Part shown: positions 7,616 through 18,900 of the stretch, piece by piece | Layout: the number at the start of each line of letters is the position of its first letter | Position numbering within the stretch: the stretch's first letter is position 1 | NCBI GenBank assembly: GCA_002710685.1 | Contig: PALD01000071.1 | Location: 329,042-393,041, forward strand | Source: Cytophagaceae bacterium | GTDB taxonomy: Bacteria; Bacteroidota; Bacteroidia; Flavobacteriales; Flavobacteriaceae | Reading direction: 5' to 3' | DNA: 64,000 nt | Position numbers and translations under genes: made by a program | The notes under the pieces: generated by a model | Databases searched by the model: none | Seen by the model: only the letters and a program-made list of their open reading frames with translations | What the model was told of the DNA's origin: nothing

Positions 7616-9097
7616 CTACTTGCTGAACCCCGCCGGAAATACGGAAATATCGATACCCCAGATCACGGGTAGCAAAAAATAGGTGAACAGGGTAATGAGC
7701 ACGATTGAAAAGATGTTGAGCCAGATGCCGGCCTTCATCATATCTGGGATGCGCAGGTAGCCAGAGCCAAAGACGATGGCATTGGGCGGTGTGGCCACGG
7801 GGAGCATGAACGCGCACGAGGCAGCGACCGTGACACCTATCATGAGCAGGTAAGGGTGCGTGTCAAACAATACCGCTACTGGAACGATGATGGGCAGCAA
7901 CATGGCCGTTGTGGCCACATTTGAGGTAATCTCCGTCAAAAAGTTAACTGAGGCCACAAGGATGAGCACGAGCACGAACAATGAAATCCCTTGTATATTG
8001 ACCAGTTTATCGCCTATCCACTGCGCCAGGCCCGTACTTGTGAACCCGGTTGCCAGGGCTAGCCCGCCGCCAAATAGCAGGATGATGCCCCAGGGCAGTT
8101 TTACGGCTTCTTCCCAGGTAAGGATGCGCTGGTTCTTTTTGCCGGTAGGCAATACAAAAAGGACAATGGAGAAGAATATGGCAATCACCGTGTCGTCAAC
8201 GCCCGGTAAGAAAGGTGCGATGAGAAACGAGCGCGAAATCCAGCAGAGGGCGGTGAGTATGAAAACGATAAGTACCGTCCTTTCTTGCCGCTGCATCTTC
8301 CCCAGGGCGTTGAGCAGCCTCCTGATTTCTGTACGGCCACCAGGAAATTCACTGGGTATCTGTATGTCCTTGCTCTTAAAGGCAAATCTTGTGAGGTAGT
8401 ACCAGCAGGCAGCAAGGAGAAGGATTGATATGGGCAGGCCGTATAGCATCCATTGCATGAAGGTGATCTGGGTGCCGTAGGTTTCTTCAAGGATGCCTGC
8501 CAGGACAAGATTGGGCGGTGTGCCTATCAAGGTGCCAATTCCGCCTATGGATGCTGCGTATGCAATGGCGAGCATGAGGGCCTTGCCAAAGGCCAGTTGT
8601 TCATCTTCTTTAGTGGCAGCGTTGTCCTTGAGCTGGGTTACGATTGCCATACCTATGGGCAGCATCATCACAGCGGTTGCGGTATTTGAAATCCACATCG
8701 AGAGAAACGCGGTGGCGGCCATGAAGCCCAGGATTATCCTATTGGTCTTTATGCCCATGAGGTTGATGATATTCAGGGCAATCCTGCGGTGGAGGTTCCA
8801 TTTTTCAATGGCAATGGCAATGATGAAACCGCCCATGTACAAAAAGACATATTTATGTCCATAAGAGGGTGTGACCTGGTCAATGCCCAGCGCACCGGTA
8901 AGGGGCATCAATACTAATGGCAGCAATGCTGTAACGGCAATGGGCACGACCTCCATGGTCCACCATAGGGCCATCCAGGCGGCAGTGCCCAGCACGGCAT
9001 GCCCTTCGGGCGAAAGCCCATCTAGCCCTATCATGTTGTTTAAAAAAAGAAACAGTGCCGGGCCCAGGATCAGTCCAATTATTTTTGATGTTTTCAT
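7616..9097 (-). CDS. SLC13/DASS-family sodium-coupled dicarboxylate or anion transporter
   Basis: A 493-residue inner membrane protein with about a dozen hydrophobic segments. The two family Ser-Asn-Thr type motifs are present: WISNTATAVMMLP in the first half and EITSNVATTAMLLP in the second, as in VcINDY-like transporters, where they form the sodium sites. Likely substrates are C4-dicarboxylates, citrate or sulfate; the sequence does not choose. The gene stands alone, convergent with the oxoamine synthase and divergent from the kinase gene. A dyad-repeat copy (9008-9019) lies in the codons after the first hydrophobic segment. Confidence 0.9.
   Translation of the reverse strand: MKTSKIIGLILGPALFLFLNNMIGLDGLSPEGHAVLGTAAWMALWWTMEVVPIAVTALLPLVLMPLTGALGIDQVTPSYGHKYVFLYMGGFIIAIAIEKWNLHRRIALNIINLMGIKTNRIILGFMAATAFLSMWISNTATAVMMLPIGMAIVTQLKDNAATKEDEQLAFGKALMLAIAYAASIGGIGTLIGTPPNLVLAGILEETYGTQITFMQWMLYGLPISILLLAACWYYLTRFAFKSKDIQIPSEFPGGRTEIRRLLNALGKMQRQERTVLIVFILTALCWISRSFLIAPFLPGVDDTVIAIFFSIVLFVLPTGKKNQRILTWEEAVKLPWGIILLFGGGLALATGFTSTGLAQWIGDKLVNIQGISLFVLVLILVASVNFLTEITSNVATTAMLLPIIVPVAVLFDTHPYLLMIGVTVAASCAFMLPVATPPNAIVFGSGYLRIPDMMKAGIWLNIFSIVLITLFTYFLLPVIWGIDISVFPAGFSK
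9008..9019. repeat. Dyad repeat copy GGGC-GAAA-GCCC, inside SLC13 gene
   Basis: Contains the exact 10-mer GGCGAAAGCC with the stem extended to four pairs. Intragenic. Confidence 0.65.
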
Positions 9098-9202
9098 GTT
9101 TATAAATCAGGTAAGTACAAGATAATAAAATACTCTTCAAGGGTTAACCTTGTCTTCAAGGCTCTTGATTTTATGCTATATTTATTTACTTTAAAATTCT
9201 CC

Positions 9203-11221
9203 ATGAGAAAATTATACCTATTTTTTTTATGCATTATCACTCTAGTCTCTTATGCTCAATCCCAAAATATTGATATTGATAAAAGCATTAAAGAGACAAG
9301 AAAAAGAATTGCTGGTGAGGGTAAAGCTATACAACTGGAAGCTTTAGACAGTATCATAAATTTCCTTGAACAAGAACTCGACCCCAAATATGATACGATC
9401 TATCTTGAGGCAATTGCCATGAGCAATGAGCTTGATTCCATAACAAAAGAAACAGAGATTACGGCAGATCTTATCTATAGATATAACCAGCGGGACGCAG
9501 CACAAGGACAAAAACTTTTTGAAGATTATTTAAAAAAGGACTTTAGCCGTAGTTCATATCATGAAAAAGCCAGGCTCTACCTTAATGGTGCAGATAGCTA
9601 TTATTTTATGGGGGACTATAAAAAAGCCCTTAAAAATTATAAAAAGGCGGATTCGCTTTCGCGAAAGACAAATAATCTAAGACTTACTGGATTAATACAA
9701 CTATACACCAGTGAACTCTATGCAGAAAAAGGAGATTTTATTACCGCTGTACAAGAGTATCCCAAGGCCATAAAATTGTTAGAGAAGGTTAAAGACACCT
9801 TTAATATCATCGGGTCAAAAATTGGGCTCTCAATTTTATATAGTAAAAATGGGTTTTATGAAGAGTCAGCCGCAGAAGCCACGGAGGTAATTGCACTGGC
9901 CAGGAAGGCTAAGATATATTCAAGTTTATCTGTAGTGCTTTATAACAAGGCAATTGTAGAGAAAAAACTGGGACATCCGGCGGAGCAGCTCAAGCTTGTC
10001 AAAGGAGCTTATGAGGCAAATAAAAAGTCAGAATATAGGAGTCAAATGGAACCAAGTTTCCTGAGTGGGTTAATTAAAGTACTGGCACAACAGGGTAAGC
10101 TCAAACAAGCAAAAGATTATTTGGACACGATCCAAAATAAACCCGCATATTATAGGGAAGGTGTAAATGAAATGGGTTATAAAGCTGCTTTGATGGAAAT
10201 ATCCCTTGCAGGAAAAAACTACAAAAATGCACTTAAACTAGGTGAGGGATATAGGGAGAAAACTAATCAAAGTGAACAGATTGATAATCGTATTGAGGCC
10301 GAGAACTTTCTTTATCGTGCATATAAAAGTGCTGGTAAAACACCAGAGGCATTAAGGCATTATGAACGCTCTATTAACATGAGGGATTCCCTCTCGGGGA
10401 TTTTAAAGGCAAAACTAATCGCGTATTATAAAACCATTTATGAGACCGAAAAGCAAAAACATACCATAGAAAATCAAAAGAAAGATATAGCACTTCTAGA
10501 CAGTCTTAGCAAGAATAGGCGTAACTGGATACTATTTGGTGGTTTAGGGCTAGTATTTGCTTTTGTGTTGATCATGATGTCAAGGTCCAGAAATGCAGTA
10601 AGAAAAAGAAATGAACTTCAAGAGCAATTTGCCCAAGAACTTATACAAGCACAAGAAAATGAACGATCCCGGCTGGCCATGGAACTTCATGACAGTGTGG
10701 GGCAAAAGATCATGTTGCTTTCGCGAAAGACAAAATCAAAAAATGATCCCGATATGGAATCGCTTGCAGGCAAAACCCTTGAGGAGCTTCGCAGTATTTC
10801 CCGAGGCCTGCATCCGCCTACCCTGAATGATTTTGGGATTACCCAGACAATCATTAACTTAATAAATGAGATTGATGAGCATTCTTCCATATTTTTTACC
10901 AATGAAATTGAAAATATCGATGATGTACTAAGCAAGGAAACCTCACTACATCTATACAGGATATTTCAGGAAATTTTAAACAATATGGTAAAGCATAGTG
11001 CCGCCAGGGAAGCTTCGGTTACCATAAAGAAGGACGCGCGTATGATACGTGCGACAATAATAGACAATGGGATAGGTTTTGCAGTTGATGAAAATATCAA
11101 TAACACCACTACACTGGGCATGAAGACCTTGATGGAAAGAATGAAGATCATCAAATCAAGGGTTGAAATAAACAGTAATAAAAATGGCACAAAATTTCAT
11201 ATTTACATTCCATTTGCATGA
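9203..11221 (+). CDS. TPR-containing sensor histidine kinase (HisKA_3 type)
   Basis: A 672-residue sensor. Residues 1-18 (MRKLYLFFLCIITLVSYA) form a signal peptide, so ATG 9203 is preferred over ATG 9173 ten codons upstream. A periplasmic region of TPR-like helical repeats (pairs such as YFMGDYKKALKNYKKAD) follows, then one transmembrane segment (NWILFGGLGLVFAFVLIMM), a HisKA_3 domain with phospho-acceptor His496 in MELHDSVGQ, and an HATPase domain (EILNNMVKHS, DNGIGF). The stop codon overlaps the regulator start (ATGA), so the two are translationally coupled partners. Two in-frame copies of CTTTCGCGAAAG (9656-9667, 10718-10729) both encode LSRKT. Confidence 0.9.
   Translation: MRKLYLFFLCIITLVSYAQSQNIDIDKSIKETRKRIAGEGKAIQLEALDSIINFLEQELDPKYDTIYLEAIAMSNELDSITKETEITADLIYRYNQRDAAQGQKLFEDYLKKDFSRSSYHEKARLYLNGADSYYFMGDYKKALKNYKKADSLSRKTNNLRLTGLIQLYTSELYAEKGDFITAVQEYPKAIKLLEKVKDTFNIIGSKIGLSILYSKNGFYEESAAEATEVIALARKAKIYSSLSVVLYNKAIVEKKLGHPAEQLKLVKGAYEANKKSEYRSQMEPSFLSGLIKVLAQQGKLKQAKDYLDTIQNKPAYYREGVNEMGYKAALMEISLAGKNYKNALKLGEGYREKTNQSEQIDNRIEAENFLYRAYKSAGKTPEALRHYERSINMRDSLSGILKAKLIAYYKTIYETEKQKHTIENQKKDIALLDSLSKNRRNWILFGGLGLVFAFVLIMMSRSRNAVRKRNELQEQFAQELIQAQENERSRLAMELHDSVGQKIMLLSRKTKSKNDPDMESLAGKTLEELRSISRGLHPPTLNDFGITQTIINLINEIDEHSSIFFTNEIENIDDVLSKETSLHLYRIFQEILNNMVKHSAAREASVTIKKDARMIRATIIDNGIGFAVDENINNTTTLGMKTLMERMKIIKSRVEINSNKNGTKFHIYIPFA
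9656..9667. repeat. Dyad repeat copy CTTTCGCGAAAG inside kinase gene
   Basis: Perfect 12-bp palindrome, also readable as stem TTCGC / GCGAA around TTTC (9652-9665). Encodes part of DSLSRKTNN. Confidence 0.7.
10718..10729. repeat. Dyad repeat copy CTTTCGCGAAAG inside kinase gene
   Basis: The same perfect 12-bp palindrome in the same reading frame as the copy at 9656, encoding LSRKT just after the H-box. Confidence 0.7.
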
Positions 11222-11874
11222 AAGACAGTAAACATATCACGGTAGTGATTGCAGATGATCACCCCATGCTTTTACGGGGGTTGAATGATGAATTGACTGA
11301 AAAAGGATATCATGTTCTCGGTCAAGCCGAAAACGGTATCAGGGCTTTGCAATTAATCATAGAACATCAACCCATGGTTGCCCTTATTGATATTGATATG
11401 CCGGTTTTAAAAGGGCTTGAAGTAATCAAGAAGGCGAAGTTAAAGACGAGCAGTACAAGATTCATCCTGCTTTCATTTCATAGGGAAACAACGTATGTGA
11501 TACAAGCAAAAACACTAAGTATTGATGGATATTTATTAAAGGAAGATTCTTTTGATGAAATTGAAAAGTGTATTCATGCTGTGATAAATGGAGAACAATA
11601 TTTCAGTAATTCGTTTAAGGGCATGGAGATGACAAGTGCCAATAAAGAACTACGGATGCTCAGGAACTTAACACCATCTGAAAGAAAAATATTAAAGCTC
11701 ATCGCAAAGAGCTATTCAAGTCAAGAAATGGCAGACTCCCTGTATGTTTCCATACGCACTATTGAAAAACACAGGAGCAACATAATAAGCAAGCTACAAG
11801 TAAACCCTTCTACCCATTCATTGACCCACTGGGCGCTGGAAAATAAAGATATCATATTGAATTTTCACACCTAA
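11218..11874 (+). CDS. LuxR/NarL-type response regulator
   Basis: A 218-residue regulator. The receiver domain has the acidic pocket IADDHP, the likely phospho-acceptor Asp58 in LIDIDMP, and the switch Lys in YLLKED. A short linker leads to a C-terminal LuxR-type helix-turn-helix (LTPSERKILKLIAK, SSQEMADSLYVSIRTIEKHR). It is coupled to the TPR kinase by a 4-bp ATGA overlap and is the probable output for that sensor. The palindrome at 11902-11921, 27 bp after its stop and upstream of the secreted-protein genes, is a plausible binding site (inference). Confidence 0.92.
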   Translation: MKDSKHITVVIADDHPMLLRGLNDELTEKGYHVLGQAENGIRALQLIIEHQPMVALIDIDMPVLKGLEVIKKAKLKTSSTRFILLSFHRETTYVIQAKTLSIDGYLLKEDSFDEIEKCIHAVINGEQYFSNSFKGMEMTSANKELRMLRNLTPSERKILKLIAKSYSSQEMADSLYVSIRTIEKHRSNIISKLQVNPSTHSLTHWALENKDIILNFHT

Positions 11875-11901
11875 CCTTAAAAGTTAAAAATTTAACATAT
11901 T

Positions 11902-11921
11902 AATACGTAGTACTACGTATT
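11902..11921. promoter_or_regulatory. Perfect 20-bp palindrome, candidate operator
   Basis: The half-site AATACGTAGT is followed directly by its exact reverse complement. It lies between the LuxR-type regulator gene and the tail-collar gene, 93 bp before the latter's start, in AT-rich DNA with no T-run, so it is unlikely to be a terminator. The position suits a dimeric regulator; binding is inferred. Confidence 0.55.
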
Positions 11922-12014
11922 ATTCACGTGTTTACACCCTAATGTTTTCATTTTCTTATACTTATATTGTTAACGTTTTTTAACAAACCATAACTCTCAT
12001 CAAAATATTACACA

Positions 12015-12902
12015 ATGAAAACAAAATTATTCTTAGGATTAATGCTTTTTTTGGGTTTAAGCTTTCGCGGAAGCGCCCAGAGCACAGCAGAGGCTAACGG
12101 TATTGCCATACAGGGCATTGCCCGTGACGATAACAATACCGCAATGGCGGATGAAGACATCAAGTTAGAATTTACCATCTATTTTTTGGACTCATCGAAT
12201 AATCCGGCGAATATCTATACAGAAAATAAAACGCTTCACACAGATGCCTTTGGTGTGTTTTCGCATGTTATCCAGCCTGGTAATGTTAATTATTCAAAAA
12301 TTGCCAATACTGAAGCCTACCTTAAAATTGAAGATGCTGATGGGGTGGTTTTTTCAGATGAAAAGCTTAAGATGGTACCCTATGCCGTATCGGCCTATAA
12401 TGGTGTGCCCACGGGAGCAATCATGCCTTTTTTGGGAACCACGGCTCCAGATGGATGGATGCTGTGTGATGGTAGTGCCATACCCAATACCGCGGCGGGT
12501 ACTTATTTAAAAGCATTGCTGGGCGGTAATAATGTGCCTGACTTAAGAGGTACCTTTTTAAGAGGAACGGGTACAAGTCCTACAAATGGTCAAAATGGAC
12601 CCAACCTTAATGGCTATCAAGGAGAAAATCTAAAATCACACCTCCATTATGTGGATTTGCAAACAAGTTTACAGGGAGACCACAACCATACCAATGGTTC
12701 ATATAGTCAATTATTGGCAAATGATGGTAGAAATACGGTTGCAAGCTTAGATAATTCTGCTGGAGAGCCAAAACTTACCAGCTCAGCCACCATGCTACCT
12801 GCAGGATCTCACATACATGATGTTGAGGGAAATACAAATAACTTTGGAGGCAATGAAACCCGCCCTGTCAACTATGGTGTGAACTATATCATCAAACTAT
12901 AA
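12015..12902 (+). CDS. Secreted phage tail-collar-domain protein
   Basis: A 295-residue secreted protein with signal peptide MKTKLFLGLMLFLGLSFRGSAQ. Residues about 25-130 form a beta-rich domain (AIQGIARDDNN to KMVPYAVSAY). A tail-collar (microcystin-dependent-protein-like) domain follows, with PTGAIMPFLGTTAPDGWMLCDG, PDLRGTFLRG and a His-rich stretch (SHLHY, GDHNHTNGS, GSHIHDVEG), ending ETRPVNYGVNYIIKL. In phages this fold caps tail fibres; here the signal peptide and the absence of phage genes argue for a cell-surface or secreted role. The giant LamG gene starts 11 bp downstream. A dyad-repeat variant (12061-12074) encodes the FRGSA of the signal peptide end. Confidence 0.85.
   Translation: MKTKLFLGLMLFLGLSFRGSAQSTAEANGIAIQGIARDDNNTAMADEDIKLEFTIYFLDSSNNPANIYTENKTLHTDAFGVFSHVIQPGNVNYSKIANTEAYLKIEDADGVVFSDEKLKMVPYAVSAYNGVPTGAIMPFLGTTAPDGWMLCDGSAIPNTAAGTYLKALLGGNNVPDLRGTFLRGTGTSPTNGQNGPNLNGYQGENLKSHLHYVDLQTSLQGDHNHTNGSYSQLLANDGRNTVASLDNSAGEPKLTSSATMLPAGSHIHDVEGNTNNFGGNETRPVNYGVNYIIKL
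12061..12074. repeat. Dyad repeat variant GCTTTCGCGGAAGC in signal peptide codons
   Basis: One mismatched pair from a perfect 14-bp palindrome. Intragenic. Confidence 0.55.
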
Positions 12903-12913
12903 ATAGTAGGATC

Positions 12914-15900
12914 ATGAAAAGATTATTACTATTTGTAGGATTTTTTATCCTGCTCACGCCCTTTTTATGGGCACAACAGGAGGATGGCGCAAGGGTGGTG
13001 ATACCTGCACAGGCGGTACAGGCCAATGGGGTGACCATACAGGTTGGTGTGCCTTTCCTGGGAGAAAACAGGAACGCTGTTAAACGTAGGTTGTTACCCA
13101 TAGATGTTCGCTTTCCCTGGGATGTGCTTTATCTTTTTGAAACTTTTGCCGAAACGTCTTTTGATGTCTCAAAAGGATATTACAGTGATAAAATACGTAT
13201 CGACTGGGAGTTGAGGAACAATTTTGACCTTGTTTCAAATATTAAAATATATAGGAGGCAATATACTGTAGAAGGTAACGATCCTTATGAATTTGTAGCT
13301 TCGGTAAGTTCTACTACTACTTCGTATGAAGATCAATATGTAGAAGGAGGTATATTGTATGAATATAAAATATTGGCAGATGGAATCTTAGATGGGGAAG
13401 TGCGATATGCAAACTTTATAACAGGAATAGGTTTTAGAAACCCCACGGCCACGGTTACTGGAAATATAGTTTTTGAGGGAGGAAACCCTGTTGAGGATGT
13501 CATCGTGCGTGCAACGAGCAATGGCAATACCAGTAATTATGGTGCAGCACTAAAAATTCCTGCAGATGGTTTTGCAGATATTAGGGGGATTTCAAAACCT
13601 ATTACCACTACAGCAACACTACAAGCATGGGTAAAGCCCTTAACGGCATATACTTCAGCCACGGACAACCCTATTTATCTTTTTGATATCAAGGGTGCTG
13701 GTAATCACAAGGTAAGTGTACGATATGATCCTGACAATCAAAAAATAGTTGTGGAAGTTGCCGGTAATATTTTTGAAATAGAAAATTATTTTCCATCGGG
13801 AAGGCTCAATACACGCGGGGATGATGAGCTTGTGCCCGTATCTGTTTTTAATACGGCATTCACACATATTTCAGTGGTTTTACAAGATGGGGAATTGCCA
13901 CAATTGTTTGTCAATGGGCGTCCCATGACCCAGGAATATGTGAGCTCTACCCATGCTGCGCTAGAAGGCACCGTGGGATATACCATGCCTTTTTTTGGCG
14001 TACGCCAAACAACAACTTCTCCAATAGATATGCAAGCTTCTGCAAATACGGAATGGGATCGTGTTACTGTAGGTGGAAATATGGATGCCATGGTTGATGA
14101 GATCAGGATTTGGAAAAGCGTCCTGGATGCCGAAACGATCAGAAAGGATTATAGGCGTTATATAAGCGGCAATAATGCTGACCTTATAAGTTATACACGG
14201 GCCAATGAAGGCGTGGGGCAATATGCCTATGATCTTTCCAGGATGGGTTTTACCTATAACAAGAATAATGCAAGGTTGTGGACAACATCTACCCCCGTTG
14301 CCGATAGGATTACCTGGACAAGTGGTCTAGGCAATATACCCACGGCAGAGCAACTGGGGATACTGGGTATTACCGATGTTAATGGAAATTATGAAATCAC
14401 ATCCATCCCTTATTCTGGCACGGGAGAATCTTTTAAGATCACGCCACTATTTGGTCAACATCAATTTGAGCCGGGACAACAACTGGTTTATTTGGGTCAG
14501 GGTTCTGAAGTGGTGAACAAGATTGATTTTAAGGATATCTCATCATTTGTGTTCAAGGGAAAGATACTTTATGATTCAAGGAATGTTTTTCCATCTTTTG
14601 TAGAAGCTAATGGAGGGAATTTTCAGGGACTTTCTGACGGGGATGAATATGTTACAGGACCTGGTATCCTTGATGAAGGATACAATTATTTTGAGAAAAA
14701 TGGCAAAAAATATTCCAAAGGGGAATATTGGTTGAATGATAATGGCACCCCGGGTAATATTACTGATGATTATCTAGAGCGTTATGCCCGTATAAGCCCT
14801 GAGGGTGTCAATGTGTATATCGATAACCAGATTGTACTAGACAAGAACAATGTGCCCGTGGTCACAGATGCCAATGGAAACTTTGAGATAAGCGTCCCCA
14901 TTGGCAATCATTATATTTCAGTTAAGAAAGATAAGCATGATTTTATTTATGCTGGGCGTTTTCCTGCAGAACCGGGCACATTTAAAGAGTTTTTTGAGGA
15001 TGTCGTGGAGCAAACGGTTTTTGTGGATACTACCAAAGTAGTTCTAGTGGGCAAGGTCGTGGGCGGTAGCGTTGAGGCCGAAAAGCCTATAGGCTTTGGT
15101 GCAGATGGTCTACGGGAAGAATCGGTTAACGTTAATGGTACCATTCAAGATGTTGTAGTGAGTTCAGTGAACAATATAGGGCAGGCAAGTATCGTGTTGA
15201 ACTATTCCCCGCCAGGATTAACTGATGGTCCATACACAAGAACCCGTATTACAACAAACGAGCAGAGTGGGGAATTTAGAAAGAAACTTCTACCACTTAA
15301 CTATGATATTAAAGAAGATACCGGTATCACGATCTTGAGCAATTCAACCCTAGACCTCCTGGACTCTAATGAAAGTGTTAATCTCAAAGAAATACCGCTC
15401 ACGGAAACTCCAGAATTTGAGTTGCCTAACGGCGAAATGATTACGGGAGAGCCCTATCATCTATATAAACCATTTGTTTATAGGTCTACGCCCGTGTTGC
15501 GGGTCACTGATCAGACCAGCGATGAATTAATCAACATAAACGATACTGATGTCATCTCCACCGAAGGTTTTCAATATCCCGTGTATAGTCAATTCTTAAC
15601 CTATAAAATTGACCTCATGACTTTTGAAAGGTATGAAAACCTAGACAGTGGCACACCTGTGGAAAGCCTTGTCCCCATAATAGATGGTCAATTGAACATC
15701 ACGAACAACCTGGCACTTGATGACTCAGAAGAAATCAAACGGGATGATAATGATCAAAGTATCATACATTATACCTTCAGGGCGGGATTACCGTCTATCT
15801 CACCCCCCTTCACACGGAATATAGATATAAAATACACCATTAATGAAGTTGATTATCCTGCCGAGAATTATATCAAGGAAGGGATTATATTAGGAGGGCA

Positions 15901-18900
15901 ATCAGATGGTAGTCAAACCTTTATTACCGCAGGCCCTGATATTCCTGAGATAATCCTAAGGGATCCCCCAGGGTCAGAAAGCTCAGCATCAATAGAATCT
16001 GGTGAAAGCATAACGTTTAATGTCAATTATGATGGTGCAGAAGGCGGTGGAGCTTCAGAGGACATTAAAGTTTTCGGAGGCGTAAAAACAGCGGGCGGTG
16101 GCGGTCTAGCTGGCCCCGTGATTGAAGCTCAGGCAGTGAATACACTTAATTTTGGGATTAGTGCTAAAGCGACATCAAAGGATGGAAAGAGCCTTACAAA
16201 AACATATACTTTCAATCAAACTATTTCAACAAGTGACGATATTAGGTTTGTGGGTGCTGATGGTGACCTGTATATAGGATATTCTAAAAATTATTTCTAT
16301 GGTAAGTTTGATAATGTACAATCTTCAGAAAATCAAATAAATGGTGCTGTTGATCTTGTGCTGGAGAACACTGCTGGTGAAAAAGCTTATATATCAAAAC
16401 AGAAGGCTATGTTCTTTGTAGAAGAACCTTCAGAAACTTTTTTTGTCTATTCTCAAAAGTATATCCTGGAAACTGTGATTCCAGAATTAGAATTGATCAT
16501 TTCAAACATTGATAATGGGATTATAAGTGAAAATGACCCAGGAGTTCTTACAAAAGATGAATATCAACAACAGATCTATCTATGGCGCAAGACAATTTTA
16601 GAAAATGAAAGGAAGAAGTATCTAGCACTCAAGGATAGATCAGCAATTCAAGAAGGAATAGAAAATCAACTGGATAGTTATATTGAAGATATTACCAATG
16701 TTATAAGCGATGCAAATGTGGGAGTGGGGTATGAGAATGCCCTGCAAAATAAAATTGAACAATTTGAGGGGCTCAAAACTTTGCTGGATGAACAGTTTTA
16801 TAAAAATGTGTCTTTTGATGATGGGGTAGGCGAGTTTTCTAGAAGTGTTGAAACAGTTGTTGTAAACGGGGATTCTTATGAATATAATGTTACTGTAGAT
16901 GAATCCTTTGCATTGGATCTGGGATTTACATTCAATAAAGTGGGTCTTGTCAGCACAACAAGTGTTTTTTCAAACCAGGATTATAACGCCGCTTTAGAAA
17001 CTGAAGATACAAAGACCACGACAGTAAATTATACCTTAAAAGATGGTGACCGGGATAATTTTTTAAGTGTGGATGTGGTTAATGCATTTGATGGCAACGG
17101 ACCCATATTTTCAACCGTAGGTGGGGCAACTTCCTGTCCCTGGGAGGGCGAGGAGCTTTCCCATTTCTACAATCATTCCACGTATGATCCAGATAACAGT
17201 GTGGTAGAAGAACTGCCCGAAGATAAACGTGAGCAGCTCAGTTTTGCAACACAACAGGTTGAAGTACCCAGGATAAGCGTTGACGTTGCAGAAGTATTCA
17301 ATGTGCCAGAAACAGATGCAGCAGAGTTTACATTATTGCTTGAAAACAATAGCGCTACAGAACTTGATATTTATTTTGACATCGTGGTGGATAACAGTAC
17401 AAATCCCAACAGTGCAATCTTTAATATTAATCAAAATGGCACCGAGGTTTTTGTGCCTTACGGTAAAACCATAGAATATAAACTTACCCTGCAGAAATCC
17501 ATAAGCGATGTATATGATTATGAAGATATAGACATCTATATCTTATCACAATGCGATCCATATAACACGTATGATTACACCACGGTTTCTGCACATTTCG
17601 TGCCCTCGTGTTCTAAGGTAAGCGTGCTTGCTCCCCTAGAAAACTGGACCTATAACAGGGATATTGCCTTTAATACAGATGGCACCACAAAACCCATGAA
17701 CATAAATCTAGGTAATTACAGTACGGTTTTTAATGGATTTAAAAAGATTGACCTAGAATATAAGCTGGCCTCAGCACCTACATGGAACCGCCTGCAGACC
17801 TATTACACATCGCAGGCTTTTTATGACGAGGCTGATGCTGCAGGGGAGGATGAAATTACACTCATTACAGATGCCTCCGTGACATATCCCTTTGATATAG
17901 TTGCATTGCAACTTAATGATGGTGAATATGAAATACGGGCAAGGAGCACCTGTACAAATGGCACGGAATATATCTCTCAACCTATAAAGGGAAGGATAGA
18001 CCTTTCATCGCCCAGGCGTTTTGGCACTCCTCAACCTATTGATGGTATCCTGGGTGCAGGAGAGGACCTTTTGGCAAGGTTCAATGAAAATATATTTTAC
18101 AATTCAGCGGTATCGTCCATTGAAATTACTGGGCAAACAAATCAATTGCCCATCAATCATGAGGTTTCGGTTTATTTTGAAGGTCAAGACAATACCATGA
18201 CCATTGAAACCCCCATGGTGACTGATGGTGATTTTGCACTGGAATTCTGGATGAACAACGCGACCACTTCCGCGCAAGCGGTAATAGCTAAACAGCAAGG
18301 TGGGTTTGAGATTAAGCTTGATGGCCCGGATATAGTATTTACCTATGGTGATAAAACAGCCCGTGGAGCTATTTCCAGAGACGGTTTGTTTCACCATTAT
18401 ACCTTTTCACTGGACAACGCAGGGGGTGAACTTATCGTGTATGAAGATGACCGCGTGGTAGGGGAAGGCTCGGGGATGGTGAATTCCCTTAATGGAAGCA
18501 ACAACCCCATAATACTGGGGGGCAATAGTTTTAAGGGAAATATCAATGAGCTAAGGTTATGGCATAAAGCACTTTCTCTTGAGGATGCCTATGCTGCCAT
18601 GTATGATAAATTGCAGGGCAATGAAAGTGGTTTAATAGGATACTGGCCCATGACTGAAGGCCATGGTAGTATTGCAAATGACCTTGCCCGCTTTAAAAAT
18701 GCCATCATTACTGCTTCATGGGACATTAAGCCTAAGGGAAATTCCTATGATTTTAAAAATGGGCAATATCAACTTCTTGATAATACCAGCTTTGTACAAT
18801 TGACCCCCACGATGGATGCCTCCATAACCTTCTGGGTAAAAACAGCAACACCGCAGCAAGCAACCTTGTTTTCTAACGGTAAAGGCGATGGTACAGATGT

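Noticed and set aside
7860..9125. Open frames antisense to the SLC13 transporter gene
   Set aside because: Low-complexity Met/Ser/Ala-rich translations opposite hydrophobic codons; no independent start signals.
9173..9202. Upstream ATG as start of the TPR kinase
   Set aside because: It would bury the signal peptide that begins at ATG 9203.
12015..12902. Tail-collar gene as evidence of a prophage
   Set aside because: The protein has a signal peptide and no phage structural, lysis or integrase genes surround it.
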